From Anaerolineales bacterium (GTDB taxonomy: Bacteria; Chloroflexota; Anaerolineae; Aggregatilineales; UBA2796), in NCBI GenBank assembly GCA_015075625.1, contig JABTTZ010000003.1, positions 496,001-560,000 of the forward strand: a stretch of 64,000 nt of DNA, given 5' to 3'. Positions 49,090 to 57,802 of the stretch are shown here, piece after piece (positions within the stretch are counted from its first letter, which is position 1; every line of letters begins with the position of its first letter). The notes beneath the pieces are model-generated. The model was given only the letters and a program-made list of their open reading frames with translations, made no database searches and was not told the origin of the DNA. A program made the position numbers and the translations under genes.

Positions 49090-50301
49090 GTGGTGAGCGA
49101 CTCACCTCAAAACACGACGGATGTATGGGAAAAATTAGGTTGGCTATGGAATACACTGTTCTATCTAGCCATCCTAATCTCATCGATCTTTATGTTGACC
49201 GATGATGACCTGAATGCGCCGCTATGGGTGGGGTTACTGTTAGCGGCGATCCTGATCCTGTGGCACTGGCTTGGTCTAAAGGTAACGTTCAAAGGATATA
49301 GCACTTGGAACCAGCATATACGCCCACGATTTATAGTCATTATGGGCGATATCGTGCTTTGGTACGTGCTGCTTACAATCTCCCCTGCGTTTTATTTCGT
49401 CTTGTTTGGATTTGGACTGATCTTCTACCTTTTGCCGATCCCGTATGCTGTATTTGCTACGCTCAGCGTAATGACGGGGGTTATTTATAAGCAAGCTGCG
49501 GATAGTGGAGCAGGTCTAAGGTTAACTGACCCACTCATTTGGATCTTTGGGCTTACGGGTGTCAGCGCAGTTGCTATGGGGGTATGGATTTCAGCAATTG
49601 TTGGACAAAGCACCCGCCGCAAGGATTTAATCAATCAACTCGAACAGACTCAAGCCGAATTGGTCGCCTCCGAACACCGCAGCGGCATCCTAGAAGAACG
49701 ACAACGCCTCGCCCGCGAAATTCACGACACACTCGCTCAGGGATTTACAAGTATTGTGATGCACTTAGAAGCTGCCGATCAAGCCCTTTCAGATAATCCA
49801 GATACGTTGAAGAAACATTTGGATCGCGCTAGGGAAACAGCACGAAACAGCTTAGACCAAGCGCGGCGTGTCGTACATGATTTGCGTCCAGACCTACTTG
49901 AACAGTTCTCATTGCCGGATGCCCTTAAGCGGGTTACGGATCGCTGGTCGGAGACAACCGATATAAAAGCCACCACCACCATCACAGGCGATCTTATCCC
50001 GCTACATCCTAATATCGAAGTCATTCTACTTCGGGCAGCACAGGAGAGCTTAACGAACATTCACAAACACGCGCACGCCACCAGCGTCCAGCTTACGGTC
50101 TCTTATATGGAGGATGTTATTATTCTGGATGTAAAAGATAATGGTATAGGGCTAAACAATGCCCCAAAGTCACCGCTATCAGGCGGCTACGGGCTAGGAG
50201 CAATGAAAGAGCGCGTGAAGCAGTATGGCGGTTCTGTGGAAGTCGAAAGTGAACCCGGAGAAGGCACCACAGTGGTTGTCACAATACCCCTATCGGATTG
50301 A
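49090..50301 (+). CDS. NarL-type sensor histidine kinase (HisKA_3)
   Basis: 403 residues. N-terminal membrane sensor with about five or six helices ('LGWLWNTLFYLAILISSIFM', 'IVLWYVLLTISPAFYFVLFG'), then the dimerisation box 'RLAREIHDTLAQGFTSIVMH' with phospho-acceptor His212, and the ATP domain 'ESLTNIHKHAHATSVQL' (N box), 'VKDNGIGL' (G1) and 'GYGLGAMKERV' (G2). The start is GTG at 49090, with a GTG at 49093 in frame. It is in the LiaS/DesK-like group. It lies 41 bases after the exporter and 180 before the regulator, so envelope or drug stress is a likely signal. Confidence 0.9.
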   Translation: MVSDSPQNTTDVWEKLGWLWNTLFYLAILISSIFMLTDDDLNAPLWVGLLLAAILILWHWLGLKVTFKGYSTWNQHIRPRFIVIMGDIVLWYVLLTISPAFYFVLFGFGLIFYLLPIPYAVFATLSVMTGVIYKQAADSGAGLRLTDPLIWIFGLTGVSAVAMGVWISAIVGQSTRRKDLINQLEQTQAELVASEHRSGILEERQRLAREIHDTLAQGFTSIVMHLEAADQALSDNPDTLKKHLDRARETARNSLDQARRVVHDLRPDLLEQFSLPDALKRVTDRWSETTDIKATTTITGDLIPLHPNIEVILLRAAQESLTNIHKHAHATSVQLTVSYMEDVIILDVKDNGIGLNNAPKSPLSGGYGLGAMKERVKQYGGSVEVESEPGEGTTVVVTIPLSD

Positions 50302-50307
50302 ACAATT

Positions 50308-50455
50308 AGGACTTACGCAGTTGAACGTGTTTCCCCTGTATTCATCGAAAAGGGCAGTTTGAGGGGGAAGTCCCCTCAAAACCTCTTTTTCCCTTCTTCC
50401 TCAGGGAGAAGGGGGTAGGGGGATAAGCGTACAAGTGCGTAACTCTTAACAATAT
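50308..50455. repeat. MITE-like insertion between sensor and regulator genes
   Basis: Left end 'AGGACTTACGCAGTTG' and right end, read in reverse, 'AGAGTTACGCACTTG' form imperfect terminal repeats. Inside is a C-run/G-run palindrome (TTTCCCTTCTTCC...GGGAGAAGGGGGTAGGGG). No coding. Such TTACGCA ends are known from MITEs of several phyla. It separates a usually coupled kinase-regulator pair. Confidence 0.6.
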
Positions 50456-50481
50456 CAGAGTACATATAAGCGTCGGAAAAT

Positions 50482-51117
50482 ATGGATACCATAAAGATAC
50501 TGATTGCAGATGACCATCCAGTCGTTCGTGAAGGCTTAGCGGGGATGCTTGCGGGGCAGCCCGATTTTGAGGTAGTCGGTTTGGCAGCAGATGGTGAGGC
50601 TGCGGTGAACCTCTATACAGCGCTTCAACCTGATGTTGTGCTGATGGATTTACAGCTTCCCAAGCTCGATGGTGTTGGTGCTATCCACGCTATTCGCGAG
50701 GCGAATTCCGAGGCGAATATTCTTGTCCTCACGACCTATGATTCGGATGCCGATATTGTCCGTGCCATTGAAGCTGGCGCTACTGGCTATTTACTTAAGG
50801 ACACTCCCCGAGAGGACTTGTTTCGTGCTATACGTGCCGTAGCCGCTGGCGATTCTGTACTCGCACCGACAGTGGCTAACCGTGTTATGTCCCGGCTGCG
50901 CACCCCGACAGAAGAGAAGCTGAGCGCACGTGAGATTGAAGTGTTGGAATTGGTAGCAAAGGGCGCAAGCAACAAAGAAATCAGCAAATCAATGAGCATT
51001 AGTGTCGCCACTGTCAAAACGCATCTTATCCATATTTATGGCAAATTAGGCGTGGATGATCGCACCGCTGCGGTCACAACCGCACTTGAGCAACGTATCA
51101 TTACCTTGAATCGGTGA
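50482..51117 (+). CDS. NarL/FixJ-type response regulator
   Basis: 211 residues. Receiver domain: acidic pair D10-D11, phospho-acceptor D56 in 'VLMDLQLPKLDG', Thr in 'ILVLTTYDSD' and Lys in 'GYLLKDTPRE'. LuxR-type helix-turn-helix at about 145-205: 'LSAREIEVLELVAKGASNKE', 'ISKSMSISVATVKTHL'. It is the partner of the kinase at 49090 and likely activates the exporter genes upstream. Ordinary in all motifs. Confidence 0.93.
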   Translation: MDTIKILIADDHPVVREGLAGMLAGQPDFEVVGLAADGEAAVNLYTALQPDVVLMDLQLPKLDGVGAIHAIREANSEANILVLTTYDSDADIVRAIEAGATGYLLKDTPREDLFRAIRAVAAGDSVLAPTVANRVMSRLRTPTEEKLSAREIEVLELVAKGASNKEISKSMSISVATVKTHLIHIYGKLGVDDRTAAVTTALEQRIITLNR

Positions 51118-51438
51118 AAGATGGGAATTGCCGGCATGGAAGAAACGGCTATCTCGAACGCTCCGCCACCGTCCGCCCTACTCCCAACTCACCCCGCAGA
51201 CGAAGACCAACTCGACATCAACCCACATCCATTCGCCACCCGTCCCATCGTGGCAAAGGGGGTCGCCACCACCGCCGAAGGGTGGCGTGGGAGTCCGTGT
51301 AGGGGTTGAGGTGGGAGTTGCCGTTGAGGTTTTCGATGGGCTTGGCGTTGGGGTTGCTGTGGGGGCGAGGGCGGTTTGGGTGTTGAAGTACCTTTGTGTA
51401 GATTTAGCATCATTCGTAAGCCAAGATCGTACATACGC
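51118..51438 (-). other. Remnant of a Thr-Pro-rich linker, no intact gene
   Basis: On the minus strand about 51400-51200 reads 'APTATPTPSPSKTSTATPTS' and continues 'TPTRTPTP', the composition of linkers that join kinase or sensor domains to extracellular domains in this kind of genome. No complete domain flanks it, and frames on the plus strand here are only Val-Gly-rich mirror translations. It is best read as a gene fragment near an IS remnant. Confidence 0.5.
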
Positions 51439-51863
51439 CTAATGTGAAAGGGAAAAGGCTTGTAGATCAAAACCAAAGTGACGGGCGAGCAGATGCTTGA
51501 GAACTAAATGAGTGACTTTGAGGGTAAGGCGGGCGGTCAAGCCACGCACGGTATTGGCATGTAAGCGCTCAAGGTTGCGTCGGGTGTTCTGGAGTTGGTG
51601 AAAGGCACCTTCGATACGCTCGCGTGCGCTAGCGAGGAGCGCATCCAGCAGGGGATGATTTTGGTGGGCTTGGTTTGCCCTTCAACAACACCCGTCCTTC
51701 CCGTTGATACCAATCGTCCACCAGCATATAAATCGTAGTAAAAAGCCTTTCCAAGTCTATCCTTGTCATGGGAATGGATCCGATTGACTGTAGACGTACC
51801 TTCAATCTTGCGACCTATTCCCCTTTTCGTCAACTTCATTCCACACCAGACGTTTCGGTGCAT
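51439..51863 (-). pseudogene. Transposase remnant, IS982-like DDE type
   Basis: Minus strand. Frame one (from 51863) encodes 'HSHDKDRLGKAFYYDLYAGG' and runs to about 51655; after a shift another frame encodes 'LDALLASARERIEGAFHQLQ' and 'NTVRGLTARLTLKVTHLVL', ending at 51439-51441. 'RERIEG' has the third catalytic Glu as in IS982/IS4-type enzymes and the following helix is typical. The first part of the gene with both Asp residues is absent, and no terminal repeats are seen. Family by eye only. Confidence 0.7.
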
Positions 51864-51952
51864 TTGTTTACCCTACGTCAGTCCTATTTCTATAGATTAA
51901 TAGGGGGTAACTCCTCGCAGCGGGGGGGCAAACGTGCGGTAAAATACCGCTC

Positions 51953-53212
51953 ATGAATACATCGAACAAAGCTATCCTCCCCATTCGCCGTCGATTGGTC
52001 GCTAGTTTGGCGGCACTGCTCCTATTCGGACTTTTCACCGTAGGGGGATTCGCCCTGTACAACGCGAATCCCCCGGTGTGGCATTCTTTTCCCTCCATTG
52101 GCTATGGTGTTCATGCCTTCCTGTGGTGGGACGAAACAACCCGCGTCCGCGATCTGGAATTCATACGCCAGATGCGCTTTCAGTATGTGAAACAAATTTT
52201 TGGTTGGAAAGATATTTTCCCCGCGCCAAACCTACCGGCGGCATGGACGCATGCTGATGTCCTGATGGACGAAGCGGATTACCGAGGGATTCAGGTGATT
52301 GCCCGCTTGGGCAAACCACCTGAATCAGCCATCCGCCCCGCCGGACACGCCCTAGAAATGCCGCCATTTGACGAAACTGCCTTCGGTGAATTCTGTGGGG
52401 CGGTGGCGGCGCGTTACAAAGGGCGCATCAAGGGCTATCAGGTTTGGAACGAACCGAACTTGGATCGGGAATGGGGAGATCGCCCCCCGAATGCCGCCGC
52501 GTATGTGAAACTGCTGGCGGCGTGCCATACTGCTATTAAACGTGTCGATCCCGCTGCTGTCGTGATCACAGCGGGGCTTGCCCCTACCGGAACATGGACA
52601 GAACAGGCTATTCCCGACGACATTTACCTAAAGGCGATGTACGCGGCGGGGGCAGCGGGCTATTATGATGTGTTGGGGGTGAACGCGCCGGGCTATAAAT
52701 CGCCACCGGAAACCGCACCAGACGATCCTGCTCTGAATGGGCAGCGCTGGCAAGCCTTTCGCCACGTTGAGGACATTCGCCAGATCATGCGCGATCAAGG
52801 TGAGGGACATAAACAGATCGCCATTTTGGAGATGGGCTGGACAGTGGATGACCGCGACACGATTACAACCCCAACAGGGGAGGTGATTCCCAACCCCTAC
52901 CGCTGGCACGCTGTGACCGAATCAGAGCAGGCAGATTACCTTGTCCGGGCGTATGATTATGCCGGAAAACACTGGCGTCCATGGATCAGTCTGATGATCA
53001 CGATTTACATTGCTGATATAAGCTGGACAGCAGAGAACGAAGAATACTGGTGGGCGTTGACGCTCCCCGGTTACACCCCCTTGGTGCGGGAATCGTTCAT
53101 TGCGCTGGCAAACAGCGCCCGCTATATCAACGACGCTGTTACCCCCCCCATCGGCGGAGCGGATAACCCCTACCAACCCCTGCCGCCGCGCCCAACGGGC
53201 ACACCAAAATGA
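51953..53212 (+). CDS. Secreted/anchored clan-A glycoside-hydrolase-like protein
   Basis: 419 residues. Start 'MNTSNKAILPIRRRLVASLA' leads into a hydrophobic helix (about 15-38), a signal anchor. The TIM-barrel has the clan GH-A hallmarks: acid/base Glu after Asn in 'GYQVWNEPNLDREW' and a candidate nucleophile Glu in 'QIAILEMGWTVDD', similar to GH39 xylosidases and GH5-like cellulases. 'IGYGVHAFLWWDETTRV' is the first strand. The C-terminus is Pro-rich. Polymer or glycan hydrolysis outside the cell is likely, substrate unknown. Confidence 0.8.
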   Translation: MNTSNKAILPIRRRLVASLAALLLFGLFTVGGFALYNANPPVWHSFPSIGYGVHAFLWWDETTRVRDLEFIRQMRFQYVKQIFGWKDIFPAPNLPAAWTHADVLMDEADYRGIQVIARLGKPPESAIRPAGHALEMPPFDETAFGEFCGAVAARYKGRIKGYQVWNEPNLDREWGDRPPNAAAYVKLLAACHTAIKRVDPAAVVITAGLAPTGTWTEQAIPDDIYLKAMYAAGAAGYYDVLGVNAPGYKSPPETAPDDPALNGQRWQAFRHVEDIRQIMRDQGEGHKQIAILEMGWTVDDRDTITTPTGEVIPNPYRWHAVTESEQADYLVRAYDYAGKHWRPWISLMITIYIADISWTAENEEYWWALTLPGYTPLVRESFIALANSARYINDAVTPPIGGADNPYQPLPPRPTGTPK

Positions 53213-53237
53213 CCGCTTATAGGCGTACCATGTCCCG

Positions 53238-54173
53238 ATGAATCCTGATGTGCGTAGCCCGATGCCGCTTGAGACGCCCGCTTGCCCGCTCTGTGGAACG
53301 GCGGACTATGTGACGGTGGTACACACCCTCTCCGTGCGTGATCCACGCCCCGCCGTGAGCGCCACCTACCCTTTACAGCTTGTTCGCTGCCAACGCTGTA
53401 CGATGGTTTACCTCTCGCCACGCCCCATCCAAGCGGTAATGGGTTGGTTCTATCCTGAGGAAACCTACCATGCCCACCAGACTTCGAGGGGCATCAAAGG
53501 GGCGATCAGCGCATGGCGCACACACGGGGCGGCAAAAGCCATCTTACGTGGGGTATCCGGCACTGCCCATGTGTTAGAGGTGGGCTGTGGACGAGGTGAA
53601 CTGCTTGCTGCGCTCCGCCAAAGAGGAGCGCTAGTTATGGGCATTGAGCCTGGGCGTGGGGCAGCCGCAGCCGCCCTTGAGCAAGGGTTGGATGTTCATC
53701 TAGGGACGGTGGAAACTGTCCCTCTCCCCCGCGCCACATTTGACCGGATCATCATGAAATATGCCCTCGAACATGTCCCCGATCCGCTTAATACATTGCG
53801 CCGCTTGGCCGCGGCATTGAAGCCCAACGGGACGATTACCTTGTGGCTGCCGAACGCTGATTCATGGGAGGCTCATTTTTTTGGGGCAGATTGGCGAGGC
53901 TATGACCCACCGCGCCACCTGACGATCTTCACCCCAGCAACAATCGAACAATGCTGCTTAGAGGCGGGGTTGCGTGTTACAGCGCTTACCTACAGCCCTG
54001 TCCCTAACGATTGGGCGGGGAGTGCGCGAATTCGTCAGACGAGCGAGCGTCCGCCCTGGTCGGGGGCGATGGGAAGTGCAGCGGGGTTGGCACTCTGGTT
54101 TCCGCTCAGCCTCTTGGCGGCATTCATGCGCCGCGCTGGTCGGATGCGCGTTGTGTGCAGCCACTCCGCTTAA
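53238..54173 (+). CDS. SAM-dependent methyltransferase with zinc-ribbon start
   Basis: 311 residues. 'CPLCGTADY' (residue 15-23) and 'LVRCQRCTMVYLSPRP' provide a four-Cys zinc ribbon; then the SAM fold 'HVLEVGCGRGELLAAL', 'VMGIEPGRGAAAAA' and 'FDRIIMKYALEHVPDP'. This layout is found in methyltransferases of sugar and cell-surface clusters (TylF/ubiE-like group with a ribbon). It follows the glycosidase by 25 bases and may be cotranscribed. Convergent with minE, gap 11 bases. Confidence 0.87.
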   Translation: MNPDVRSPMPLETPACPLCGTADYVTVVHTLSVRDPRPAVSATYPLQLVRCQRCTMVYLSPRPIQAVMGWFYPEETYHAHQTSRGIKGAISAWRTHGAAKAILRGVSGTAHVLEVGCGRGELLAALRQRGALVMGIEPGRGAAAAALEQGLDVHLGTVETVPLPRATFDRIIMKYALEHVPDPLNTLRRLAAALKPNGTITLWLPNADSWEAHFFGADWRGYDPPRHLTIFTPATIEQCCLEAGLRVTALTYSPVPNDWAGSARIRQTSERPPWSGAMGSAAGLALWFPLSLLAAFMRRAGRMRVVCSHSA

Positions 54174-54184
54174 TTAGTTGGCAC

Positions 54185-54478
54185 TCAGGCATCGTCGGAG
54201 TCATCGTCCTGTAATTTTTTCGTCGTCCCCCGCAGCAGAGGAATATCCGCCACCAACCAATTATCGCGCTGGCGCTGCTCAAGGTTAATCTCCACCTTGT
54301 CGCGGGCGATCTTCACATATTTGGAGATGACGGCAAGGATTTCTTCTTTCATCTCTTGCAGTTGCTCTGGTGTCAGGTCGGCACGATCCGTGACAAGAAC
54401 AAGCTGCAACCGTTCTTTCGCCGTCTGCGCACTTCCCTGATTGCGCCGTCCGAGCAGACGTTCCCAAAATCCCGGCAT
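54185..54478 (-). CDS. minE: Cell-division topological specificity factor MinE
   Basis: 97 residues. N-terminal amphipathic helix 'MPGFWERLLGRRNQ' (membrane targeting), MinD-contact region 'TAKERLQLVLVTDRADLTPE', and the C-terminal dimer domain 'EMKEEILAVISKYVKIARDK' plus 'VEINLEQRQRDNWLVADIPL'. Together with MinD it moves MinC away from mid-cell. Last gene of minC-minD-minE, 20 bases after minD. Confidence 0.93.
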   Translation of the reverse strand: MPGFWERLLGRRNQGSAQTAKERLQLVLVTDRADLTPEQLQEMKEEILAVISKYVKIARDKVEINLEQRQRDNWLVADIPLLRGTTKKLQDDDSDDA

Positions 54479-54498
54479 AATGGTGACTCCCTTCCCGC

Positions 54499-55338
54499 CT
54501 ACTGACCGCTGAACAGCTTGGAGAGGCGCCGCAGAAAGCCGCCCTGTGCTGCCCCACTACGTCCCCCATGAAGGGGAATCGATTCGCCCATCAAGCGGCG
54601 GGCAATCTGCTGAAAGGCTGCACCGGCTTTCGATGTCAGGTCAGGTGTACCCTTGTTGCCAGCGATCAAGACATTCTCATCATCAGGGACGATCCCAATT
54701 AGATCAATGGAGAGCATATCGCGCACATCGTCTTCAGAGAGCATCTCCCCTCGGCGCATCATCTCTTGTTTTGCGCGATTGATAATCAACCGTATTTGGG
54801 GCGGCTTTGGCTCAATTGCCTCCAACAACCCGATGACCCGATCCGCATCCCGAACAGCGGAGACTTCAGGATTCGTCACCACCAAGACTTCACGAGCAGG
54901 AGTCACGGCGTTCTTGAAGCCGCGTTCGATCCCCGCCGGACTGTCGATCAGGATGAAATCGTACCGAGGACGCGCCATCTCCATATTGGCATCCTCCTCG
55001 CGCAGCGCCTCAAGGTCGCGGACGATGCCCACCATCTGTGTGGGACTGACCGCCGTCTTATCACGGTCTTGTGCCGCCGGAATCACCGAGAGGTTGGGGA
55101 ATACCTTGTGCCGGATGATCGCTTGAGGCAATTGGACACGCCCTTCGACCACATCGACCAGATCGTGGCGGATGCGGTTTTCCACGCCCAAAATGAGGTC
55201 AAGGTTGCGCAAGCCAATATCGGCATCAATGCAGATAACGCGCTGGTTCAGCCCAACCAGCGCCGCCGATAGATTGGCGGTGACGGTGGTTTTTCCCACG
55301 CCCCCTTTGCCACTGGTGATTGTAATGACACGCGCCAC
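54499..55338 (-). CDS. minD: Septum-site-determining ATPase MinD
   Basis: 279 residues; deviant Walker A 'SGKGGVGKTTVTANL' with the signature Lys, 'VICIDADIGLRNLDLILG', 'FILIDSPAGIERGF' (Walker B) and a C-terminal amphipathic helix 'GGFLRRLSKLFSGQ' that binds the membrane when ATP is bound. The GTG at 55338 is chosen because AAGGGGG lies 5 bases before; ATG at 55374 would put that site inside the gene. It recruits MinC and is driven by MinE. Confidence 0.95.
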   Translation of the reverse strand: MARVITITSGKGGVGKTTVTANLSAALVGLNQRVICIDADIGLRNLDLILGVENRIRHDLVDVVEGRVQLPQAIIRHKVFPNLSVIPAAQDRDKTAVSPTQMVGIVRDLEALREEDANMEMARPRYDFILIDSPAGIERGFKNAVTPAREVLVVTNPEVSAVRDADRVIGLLEAIEPKPPQIRLIINRAKQEMMRRGEMLSEDDVRDMLSIDLIGIVPDDENVLIAGNKGTPDLTSKAGAAFQQIARRLMGESIPLHGGRSGAAQGGFLRRLSKLFSGQ

Positions 55339-55396
55339 AAGGTCCCCCTTCAGCTTGTCCTCAAGATGCCCCATTCACAGCGATCCGGCTGTATGC

Positions 55397-56080
55397 CTAA
55401 CCTTCCCACGACTCAGCAATGATCCGCCCCCCCCGCACAAGGGCAATCTCTGGGCGCGGGCGACGGCGTTTTTCGGGCGGCGAGACGGTGATGTATCCCG
55501 CTATCCGTAACTGTGTTGGGGCAAGGTCAAGGGCGCACACAAACGCCGTTTCATCGCCAAGCGCCCCGGCATGAACCAAACCACGAATTCGCCCCCAGAC
55601 AATGACGTTCCCACCAGCGATAATCTCTGCGCCGGGGTTCACATCACCAAACACAGTTACATGCCCTTCAAAGCGCACTGTCCGCCCATTGCGAAGTGTT
55701 TGATTGAGGAACATCCCCGCTGCGCCATGCACTTCCGAACTGACTTCTGGCGCTTCCAACCCCTCGGAGGCAGCGACCAAGGCGGTCTCTAGACGCATTT
55801 CACGGGCGGTCTTTTGCGTCGTCCCGCTGCTGCTGATGATTGCCCAAACGGTGATCTCGCGCCGCTGTAAGCCTAGCTTGATGCGCTCCATCTCGTGGGG
55901 CAGCACCGGGCGTCCACCAAGATCAAGGGCGACTCGCGCTCCCTTAAAAAAGCCCTGATTTTCATCAATCCGAGCCAGTAACCGATCTGCCAACGCATCC
56001 CATGATTCATCAGAGGTGAGCGTGATCAGCAACCCCTCCCGAATTCCTTTGATGGCAATGGCGTCGTCGCGTGCTGACAT
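55397..56080 (-). CDS. minC: Septum-site inhibitor MinC
   Basis: 227 residues. N-terminal domain (1-105) ends near 'LGLQRREITVWAIISSSGTT'; C-terminal beta-helix has the Gly-rich pattern 'RFEGHVTVFGDVNPGAEIIA', 'GGNVIVWGRIRGLVHAG', typical of the MinD/FtsZ-binding MinC_C domain. It stops FtsZ polymerisation near poles. First gene of minCDE, 58 bases before minD start (22 before the alternative ATG). Divergent from the histidine kinase at 56244. Confidence 0.92.
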   Translation of the reverse strand: MSARDDAIAIKGIREGLLITLTSDESWDALADRLLARIDENQGFFKGARVALDLGGRPVLPHEMERIKLGLQRREITVWAIISSSGTTQKTAREMRLETALVAASEGLEAPEVSSEVHGAAGMFLNQTLRNGRTVRFEGHVTVFGDVNPGAEIIAGGNVIVWGRIRGLVHAGALGDETAFVCALDLAPTQLRIAGYITVSPPEKRRRPRPEIALVRGGRIIAESWEG

Positions 56081-56243
56081 ATCCTACGCTATCCTCTTGT
56101 TTCCGCTCAGGTGAGTTTAATTGTGAACAGACAGGGAGTCAAACCAACTCCCCCTATCATTATGAATTGCGCTATACTCCCCGTTTGATCTAGTTGATCA
56201 ACCTGTTCTGCCAACGAATCGCCAACACGAGAGACATAGTTCC

Positions 56244-57791
56244 ATGAGCAGCACACCATCCCTTGATGCGCTTGACGATCTGCGCCAACAAGTGCAGCAG
56301 TACCGTGACGAGCAAACCGTGTTGACCGAGATCAGCATCCGCCTTGCACGCGGCGGGGCATTGGATGCCCTTTTGCCCGATTGTGCGGCGGCAGCTTGGC
56401 GCGGCTTAAATGCCGAAGGAGTCCGTCTTTTGCTCAATGACGGAACAGCACACACAGCCGGAAGCGGTGCGGCGGGCATGGCAACCTATGATCGTGTTAT
56501 AGGGGCAGCCATCAACGGCGACATGTTAGAGGTTACGGACAAAAACGCCCCCACCCCCGAATTGAGCCACGTTGTGCAAAGCTATCCAACGGTGCTTGCC
56601 TTTCCGCTGATGGCACATGGGGAACGCTATGGAACACTTTGGGCTGCCTATGGAAAAACACATCCAATCACCCCCGCAGAACGCTCCTTCGGCTTGATCC
56701 TGAGCGCCCATATTGCTGTTGCTATTGCCAACGCTCGTGCCTTTGAAGCAGCACGGCGCGGGCGTGGGCAAGTGGCTGCTATTCTTGCCAGCAGCGTTGA
56801 CCCAATGATGGTTTGTACCTTAGACGGCATGATCACCCTTCTGAATCCGGCGGCAGAACAGGCATTTGGGATCAGCGCCTCAGAAGTCATGGGGAAACAC
56901 ATCGACAGCGTGATCAAAGACGCCGAGCCACTCGTCAATTTGCTCAAAGGCAGTGGCGCAGAGAGTATTGAATGGAGCAGCAGCACCGAACGGTTCTTTG
57001 CCCCGCGTGTTTCCGAGGTGCGCGATGACGGCGGCATGACTGGACGTGTCCTCGTTTTGCGCGACATCACACGGTATGTTCGTCTGCGCGAAAACCAAGC
57101 CGATTTCGCCAGTACCATTTCCCATGATATGCGCCTCCCGCTCACCTCGATGCGCGGTTGGCTAGATATGCTCCCTATGGCAGGGGCATTAAACGAACGG
57201 CAATCGGGGATGATTGAGAAGATTTACAGCGGCATTCTGCATATCAGCGATCTTGTGGAGAAAATTCACGATGCCAGCCGCTTCGATCCCGAAGGGAACT
57301 ACGTCCTCAGCCGCGAGCCGATGGACATTGCCCAGATGGTGACGGATACCGCCAACACACACCGCCAGCCCGCCGAACAGAAAAAGCTCACCTTTACGCT
57401 GGATGTCGCCCCCGATCTTCCCGTTTTGATGCTGGATGAAGGGATGAAACGCGCCGTCAGCAACCTGATCGACAATGCCATTAAATACACCCCCGAAGGT
57501 GGCACAGTGACGATCAGTGCGAAACTTGCCGATGGAAAAGTAGCCATCAGCGTCAAAGATAGCGGTTTGGGTATTTCTGCCGAACATCAAACAAAGCTCT
57601 TTGAGCGGTTTTCCCGCGTCCGGCGTAAGGAATTCGAGCGCATCAAGGGTAGCGGTTTAGGGTTGTACAATGTCAAACGCATTGCCCAACGGCATTACGG
57701 AGACGCCACGCTGAAAAGCGCCGAGGGGAAAGGCAGCGAGTTCACGATCATCATCCCTCTTGAAGGTGAGAACCTGATCGGGGCAAGGTAG
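56244..57791 (+). CDS. GAF-PAS sensor histidine kinase
   Basis: 515 residues, no membrane span. GAF-like region (about 20-170, 'LAFPLMAHGERYGTLWAAYG'), PAS (about 185-280, 'MMVCTLDGMITLLNPAAEQA'), HisKA box 'FASTISHDMRLPLTSMRGWL' with H294, then HATPase: 'AVSNLIDNAIKYTPEGG' (N box), 'KDSGLGISAEHQTKLFERFS' (G1/F) and 'GSGLGLYNVKRIAQRHYG' (G2). It is a cytosolic orphan kinase; no regulator is adjacent. It is followed by mutL at 11 bases, so may be cotranscribed with it. Confidence 0.92.
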   Translation: MSSTPSLDALDDLRQQVQQYRDEQTVLTEISIRLARGGALDALLPDCAAAAWRGLNAEGVRLLLNDGTAHTAGSGAAGMATYDRVIGAAINGDMLEVTDKNAPTPELSHVVQSYPTVLAFPLMAHGERYGTLWAAYGKTHPITPAERSFGLILSAHIAVAIANARAFEAARRGRGQVAAILASSVDPMMVCTLDGMITLLNPAAEQAFGISASEVMGKHIDSVIKDAEPLVNLLKGSGAESIEWSSSTERFFAPRVSEVRDDGGMTGRVLVLRDITRYVRLRENQADFASTISHDMRLPLTSMRGWLDMLPMAGALNERQSGMIEKIYSGILHISDLVEKIHDASRFDPEGNYVLSREPMDIAQMVTDTANTHRQPAEQKKLTFTLDVAPDLPVLMLDEGMKRAVSNLIDNAIKYTPEGGTVTISAKLADGKVAISVKDSGLGISAEHQTKLFERFSRVRRKEFERIKGSGLGLYNVKRIAQRHYGDATLKSAEGKGSEFTIIIPLEGENLIGAR

Positions 57792-57802
57792 CGCCTAACC
57801 CC

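Noticed and set aside
51128-51442. Val-Gly-rich plus-strand ORF
   Set aside because: It mirrors a Thr-Pro linker on the minus strand and shows no start signal.
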